Shown in pieces: positions 36,430 through 40,003 of a DNA stretch of 40,003 bases. The position numbers and the translations under genes are program-made. The notes under the pieces are model-generated. The model was given only the letters and a program-made list of their open reading frames with translations, was not told the DNA's origin and ran no database searches. Source of the DNA: Verrucomicrobiota bacterium (lineage in GTDB: Bacteria > Verrucomicrobiota > Verrucomicrobiia > Limisphaerales > Fontisphaeraceae); NCBI GenBank assembly GCA_037139415.1, contig JBAXGN010000056.1:1-40003 (forward strand), read 5' to 3'. The stretch's first letter is position 1; each line of letters begins with the position of its first letter.

Positions 36430-36531
36430 GAGAAACTGTTAGACTTTGCTTTTGGGCACGGTTCACGCGTGCGCACTCCAACGCCACGACCTTGAGGTAA
36501 TGTTCATGCCTTCACTGGCCGTGATGCAGTA
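36430..36531 (+). repeat. Composite dispersed repeat, copy F (interrupted left module)
   Basis: GAGAAACTGTTAGACTTTGC and TTTTGGGCACGGTTCA (36430-36465) match the start of the left module. After a 36-bp interruption, TTCATGCCTTCACTGGCC and GTGATGCAGTAA (36502-36531) continue it. The copy lies 47 bp upstream of the antitoxin gene (36383, minus strand) and before the 3' end of the GH16 gene. Confidence 0.6.
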
Positions 36532-36580
36532 ACCGCCAGTGCCAACCGATCGGCTCTGTCGCGTTTGGGAAAGATTTTCC

Positions 36581-37432
36581 TCAGTTCAACTTCTTCTGAT
36601 AGAGGCGGACGTAGTCCACGACCAGGGTATCTTCGGGGGGCAGGAAGTTCTCCCATTGGCTTGTGGGCCCGCACCAAGGGGCGGCTTCGACGCTGATCTT
36701 GATGAACGCCGGTTTGCGGCAGGTGCCCTGTGATTTGGCCAGCGGGGCGCCGTCCTTGCCCTTCGCGGCGCCCAGCCCCAGGGCGTCGGTTTCCATGATC
36801 GCGACGCCGTCAATATAATAGACATACTTGGTCTCGTCCCAGTAAAGGCCGTAGGTGTGGAATTGCCCGTCCAACAATTCGAGGTGCGGGCCGGTTTCTT
36901 TGCCCCCGGCGTTGTGGGTCTTGCCATAGCCGCCCCAGTGCAGGTTGTGGGACATCCGGCCCAGGTTCCATTGGTTGAACGTCTCGAAGATGTCCACCTC
37001 GGTGCCCAGACGGGTATCGGTGGTGCGGCCCGCGACGACGTCGCCCGCCAAAAGCCAGAAGCCCGTCCAGTAATCGCTGCGGACGTGTTTCGGGAGGCGG
37101 AGGCGCGTTTCGCGGTAGCATCCGAAGGGCAGAGTAATGACGAGCCCTTCGCTGCCCTCAGCGGTCAGCAGCAGCCGCAGGGTGTCCCCCCGGAACAGGA
37201 AGGCGTCCGCGCTTTTCGCCTTGGGAAAAAGCTTGGCCGGGCTCTCGTTCACCGACCACGCAACCTTGCCGCCGAAGCCGTCCGGCGCGACATCGAAGTG
37301 GTGCGAAATCTTATACGCGCCTTCCGGGGCGTTGGCGCTTTTGAGGATAAGCTGCCCGCCGGCCTTCGCCTCCAAGGTCATTTTCACGCCGCCCCGGTAA
37401 GTGAGGTAAGCGACTTGGTTGGACACCGCCAC
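36581..37432 (-). CDS. GH16-family endo-glycosidase, apparently 5'-truncated
   Basis: The 283-aa ORF has a beta-jelly-roll GH16 domain with the catalytic signature GTEVDIFETF (E-x-D-x-x-E, both catalytic Glu and the Asp present), the substrate-cleft TGFWLLAGDVV, DGQFHTYGLYWDETKYVYYI and the C-terminal ENFLPPEDTLVVDYVRLYQK. The start is a GTG at 37432. The frame upstream reads VNPSGPVEVAVSNQVAYLTY but meets a TGA about 35 bp further up, and no signal peptide exists, unlike other GH16 enzymes. The gene is probably cut by a repeat-mediated rearrangement at about 37465. The substrate (laminarin, agar, carrageenan or mixed-linkage glucan) is undetermined. Confidence 0.8.
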   Translation of the reverse strand: MAVSNQVAYLTYRGGVKMTLEAKAGGQLILKSANAPEGAYKISHHFDVAPDGFGGKVAWSVNESPAKLFPKAKSADAFLFRGDTLRLLLTAEGSEGLVITLPFGCYRETRLRLPKHVRSDYWTGFWLLAGDVVAGRTTDTRLGTEVDIFETFNQWNLGRMSHNLHWGGYGKTHNAGGKETGPHLELLDGQFHTYGLYWDETKYVYYIDGVAIMETDALGLGAAKGKDGAPLAKSQGTCRKPAFIKISVEAAPWCGPTSQWENFLPPEDTLVVDYVRLYQKKLN

Positions 37433-37494
37433 CTCGACCGGCCCGCTCGGATTGACCCCTCTTCAGGAAAAAGTACTCCAAAAGTAGCCCAAAA

Positions 37495-37598
37495 TTACAC
37501 CAGTGGGGGCGGTGTAATGGTGTAGTTTTATGGGAGACCTGGTTCATAAGCCATTGCAAGGTAATCGGTTGATTCGTTTGCGCCGACTCACGTCGGCG
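37495..37598. repeat. Two hairpins upstream of the GH16 gene
   Basis: TTACACC (37495-37501) and GGTGTAA (37511-37517) form a perfect 7-bp stem with a 9-nt loop. CGCCGAC-TCAC-GTCGGCG (37581-37598) is a second perfect stem with a 4-nt loop, of the style of REP palindromes. Both lie in the 948-bp gene-free stretch 37433-38380. Confidence 0.65.
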
Positions 37599-37631
37599 AG
37601 TACGCCGAAGCAGGTGGTGCAGTTTTGGGAA

Positions 37632-37707
37632 TTGTGATGAAATTGTGATAAACAGATTTTTTATCACAAAATGTGATGTTTTTGTGATGAAATGATTTTT
37701 TATCACA
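37632..37707. repeat. AT-rich cluster of TGTGAT / ATCACA boxes
   Basis: Within 76 bp there are two direct copies of TTGTGATGAAAT (37632, 37682), two of GATTTTTTATCACA (37655, 37694), a 10-bp inverted repeat TTGTGATAAA/TTTATCACAA (37643-37669) and an ATCACA-AAA-TGTGAT palindrome. AT content is far above the surroundings. Confidence 0.7.
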
Positions 37708-37711
37708 TTTC

Positions 37712-38140
37712 TTTGACCGACTTTTGCAGGAAAATGAACCGGCATAAAAATGGGAAGCCGGACATGGCAGAAAAATTTACTGGCAAAAAAATTATGACCG
37801 GAAGGTGCCAAGACCGAAGACCGGAGCCCGCGAATCACGCCAATCCACGCGAATGGTTGCCGCCAGTTCGGAGTTCGAAATTCGGGTCTCGAATATCTAT
37901 TCATATTCATGTCATTCATGGGCGACACGGTAGCAGGGATTGGTTGTGGGTGGTTTCCTCCCAGAGGAGAATAATTCAAATGCGGAACTCTCGATTTCGG
38001 ATTTCGGATTGCGGAATGCGGAATGCGGAATGCGGAATGCGGAGTGCGGAGTGCGGACTGCGGAATGAAATATGTTCAGGCAGAAAAATCACCGCCAGAA
38101 AATAGAAGCTGGGAGTTTGGAGTTAGAATGCCAGGTAGAA
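37712..38140 (+). repeat. Left block of a long repeat flanking the lipoprotein/RAYT region
   Basis: It shares several segments with 39623-39960: 27 identical bases (37757-37783 = 39926-39952), 24 identical bases (38107-38130 = 39693-39716), TGCCAAGACCGAAG (37806 and 39726), and related TTTGACCGA(C/T)TTTT starts. Segment order is partly shuffled, which suggests repeated units of a common 'GGCAGAAAAATTT' element rather than one simple duplication. Confidence 0.7.
37997..38066 (+). repeat. Heptanucleotide tandem repeat, 10 units
   Basis: Ten 7-bp units run without interruption: two TCGGATT, four GCGGAAT, two GCGGAGT, one GCGGACT and one GCGGAAT. It lies inside the left repeat block and codes for nothing convincing (the plus-frame reading CGMRNAECGMRSAECG is a well-known type of spurious peptide). 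Confidence 0.9.
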
Positions 38141-38380
38141 TGACAAAAACGGGCGACTGGGAGGTGCCAATGGGACAGATAGGACGAATAGGATGCATGG
38201 GCACCCACGCATTAGAACGTCCCAAGGCATCGGTGACGTTGGTCAACACTTGGCTATTCGGTCGGGGCTTAAACTGGAATGGTTATCATGGTTCCCATTT
38301 TTTAGTTCCTGGCGGTCGAACTTTCAAGTCATTGTTCGAGTTTGACCCTTTTTTTCTTTCTAGGCGAACCTCTTTTCTTT

Positions 38381-39253
38381 TTAATTGTAGTAGAAAACCA
38401 CCTTCAGGGAGCGCACTTGGGAACCCATGCTGGCACGGGCAGCGGCAGGCCATGGCCGATAAGGTGCGCCGTTGCGAACCGCCCGGAGGTAGAACTGTCC
38501 CAGCGTCTCGTTAAGCGTATTGCTGATGATTTTCAACGAAGTGACGCTGCCAATTTCGTCCAGATCGCACTGAATCATCACCTTTCCCGGCGGGAGCTGG
38601 ACAAAAAGGTCTGGGTTGTTCTTCTCAGCTTCTTTATGGACAGCTTCCATCATCGCGTGAATAAGCAAAGAGTCATAAGCAGCAAAGTCGCGCTCGCCCT
38701 TTGATGATTCGATGCCTACGCTCAAATTGCCCTTGGCATAGACCTGCGGTTTTAAGATGTCAGCGACGTTGTCGGCTGGCATCTCTCGGTTTACCGAAAA
38801 ATCCCAAGTGTCATAGACAGATTGATTGATGATCAATTTTAATTTGTAATCACCGCTCTTGCGGATAGGCAGTTTAAACACTGCCGCTTTGCCGGCCAGC
38901 GAACTGCCAGTCATGTTTCCAAGAACCGTGCCGCTGGAAGCTTCGACTAATTCGAGGATGAATGCTTGTGGGCGGTTGAATCCTCCGGCCCAATAGCCGT
39001 AACCCACGACTACTGCGGCCGGTGTCTGGTTTGGCCCGAAAATTTTGCAACTGACGTAACCAGAGCCGGGCATATCCAGATGGTGTCCCTCGACCGCCAC
39101 GGTAGTATAAACGCCGCGGTCCTTGACAAAAGTTATGTTGTTGGCAGCGCAACCGGCCAGACAGAGAATGCTTCCGAAGGAAAGTAGCGCAACATAGAAT
39201 AATTTTCTAATTTCCAAAAAAGGGGGCCAACTATAATAACGGCATATTTTCAT
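38381..39253 (-). CDS. Lipoprotein with a TonB-C-like C-terminal domain
   Basis: This 290-aa protein has ATG at 39253 with a good ribosome site (AAAGGA, about 9-nt spacing). A lipoprotein signal (FYVALLSFGSILCLAGCAAN) is followed by a beta-rich N-terminal domain of unknown family (about 30-170). The C-terminal about 95 residues show PPGKVMIQCDLDEIGSVTSL, NETLGQFYLRAVRNGAPYRP and SLKVVFYYN, the pattern of TonB_C domains, where a conserved strand ends in basic aromatic residues. A partner system (TonB/ExbBD) is not in this window. The start lies inside the 3' part of the RAYT remnant. Confidence 0.82.
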   Translation of the reverse strand: MKICRYYSWPPFLEIRKLFYVALLSFGSILCLAGCAANNITFVKDRGVYTTVAVEGHHLDMPGSGYVSCKIFGPNQTPAAVVVGYGYWAGGFNRPQAFILELVEASSGTVLGNMTGSSLAGKAAVFKLPIRKSGDYKLKLIINQSVYDTWDFSVNREMPADNVADILKPQVYAKGNLSVGIESSKGERDFAAYDSLLIHAMMEAVHKEAEKNNPDLFVQLPPGKVMIQCDLDEIGSVTSLKIISNTLNETLGQFYLRAVRNGAPYRPWPAAARASMGSQVRSLKVVFYYN

Positions 39254-39575
39254 CTGATTTTTCCTTTCGTTTTCTTTGTTGCAGTCGCGTCGTGGCACTT
39301 TTCAAACTGCCCAAGTGCAACCGGGCGGCTATCGCTTTGATCGTCAATGTCGTTTCCCGCCGCAACCGGGCCGCCACCGCCACCTTTTCCGGATCACTCT
39401 TGGTCCGTGGTTGCAAAGCATGCACTTGGAAATCCGCCTTTTGACAGGCATCCGCAAGGGTTTTGAGGAAATCCTGACGGTCCACCTCGTCGTGGAAGAT
39501 GTCTTCCCGCCGATCCCCATGCGACATCACATGGCAGATGGCCCCGGGATATTCAACGCGCAATTGCCGTGGCAT
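39231..39575 (-). pseudogene. REP-associated tyrosine transposase (RAYT), internally deleted
   Basis: The 114-codon ORF opens MPRQLRVEYPGAICHVMSHG then DRREDIFHDEVDRQDF, the N-terminus of Y1-type RAYT transposases. After residue 53 (FQVHAL) it jumps to DPEKVAVAARLRRETTLTI then KAIAARLHLG, the C-terminal part. The middle part of about 150-200 residues with the HUH metal-binding motif and catalytic Tyr is missing, so it cannot be an active transposase. The reading frame is intact. Its end overlaps the start region of the lipoprotein gene on the same strand. It may be neutral debris or a leftover DNA-binding peptide. Confidence 0.82.
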
Positions 39576-39622
39576 GGTGAGAAGCTACACAGTTTGCTCT
39601 AAATAGTAAAGCTATTGTCATA

Positions 39623-39960
39623 GTTTGACCGATTTTTCGGGAATCTAGCAGAAAGATGAAACCGGCAGAAAAATTTGACTGAAGAAGATAGGAGCTGGGA
39701 GTTTGGAGTTAGAATGACCAGAAGATGCCAAGACCGAAGGCCGAAGCCAACTTTTGCAGAAATGTTTTCAGGCAGAAAAATATCACTGAAGAAGACAGGA
39801 GCCTGGAGTCAGGAGTTGGAACCTTCAAACCGCGAAACAGGCTAACAACGCGAAAGTTGGAAGAAGACAGGATGGAATACGTCCGAAGCGCGAACACCGA
39901 AAGAACTTTTGCAGAAAAATGGGCAGCCGGACATGGCAGAAAAATTTACTGGGTCGAGTA
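39623..39960 (+). repeat. Right block of the long repeat flanking the RAYT remnant
   Basis: It contains three units of the element with GGCAGAAAAATTT/GGCAGAAAAATAT followed by ACTGAAGAAGA(T/C)AGGAGC, and matches 37712-38140 as listed there. The 39576-40003 stretch holds no CDS; one 78-codon plus-strand ORF (39725-39961) is composed of these repeats. Confidence 0.7.
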
Positions 39961-40003
39961 GGACTGAGGCGCACGCAACCTTGCGGTCCATGTTTCCTCA
40001 GTC

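Noticed and set aside
38180-38280. Reverse-strand reading VLTNVTDALGRSNAWVP resembling an RHS/YD repeat
   Set aside because: Only about 17 residues match, with no further YD repeats on either side; too short to call an RHS remnant.
39725-39961. 78-codon plus-strand ORF at the right end
   Set aside because: It consists of units of the flanking repeat block; no homology or ribosome site.

Overview
Kind of organism. The window is about 60% GC by eye. It encodes seven-fold RCC1-type 'AWG..' repeats fused to immunoglobulin-like and NHL domains, a PEP-CTERM protein, an ECF sigma factor next to a membrane Ser/Thr kinase with an N-terminal zinc ribbon, many secreted glycan-active enzymes and many palindromic intergenic repeats. 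This combination is typical of Verrucomicrobiota, probably the Pedosphaera/Limisphaera side of the phylum. That is an inference from gene content; no rRNA, tRNA or CRISPR array was seen.

Layout. Positions 1-3474 hold a two-component system (a kinase lacking its sensor half plus a NarL-type regulator), a stand-alone receiver and a DUF433/DUF5615 toxin-antitoxin-like pair. Positions 3499-5872 hold an old-yellow-enzyme oxidoreductase and a secreted metallophosphoesterase. Positions 5928-9188 (minus strand) are the classic coaD-yceD-rpmF-plsX-fabH operon. Positions 9398-13775 hold a secreted SGNH hydrolase and a large RCC1/Ig/NHL surface protein that lies exactly between two 80-bp direct repeats. 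Positions 14151-17602 hold an ECF sigma factor and a Ser/Thr kinase, each preceded by the same ECF-promoter-like sequence. Positions 18633 down from 24098 (minus strand) are an eight-gene stress/respiration block: superoxide dismutase, ferritin-like protein, a 59-aa basic protein, nitroreductase, catalase-like lipoprotein, alpha/beta hydrolase, CydA and CydB. Positions 24340-37432 are a glycan-degradation neighbourhood (heparinase-II-like lyase, GH74-like, GH50-like and GH16 enzymes, a PEP-CTERM protein and hypothetical exported proteins) containing a RelE/ParE-type toxin-antitoxin pair. From 37433 to the end there is mostly repeat DNA around one TonB-C-like lipoprotein and a RAYT transposase remnant.

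How parts may work together. A 16-bp palindrome (14 of 16 bases identical) occurs upstream of the stand-alone receiver (2346-2361) and upstream of the dismutase that heads the stress block (24204-24219). It is a candidate shared operator tying the NarL/LuxR-type signalling genes to the stress operon. The sigma factor probably drives itself and the kinase through the paired promoter-like sites.

Repeats. At least five kinds of interspersed repeat are present: the 80-bp direct repeats, a 130-170-bp composite repeat (five full or partial copies) that often abuts the 5' ends of glycan genes, a nested four-hairpin array, a repeat block flanking the RAYT remnant, and a palindromic element inserted in frame in the activation loop of the kinase. 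Together with an inactivated RAYT they suggest a genome shaped by REP-like palindromic elements.
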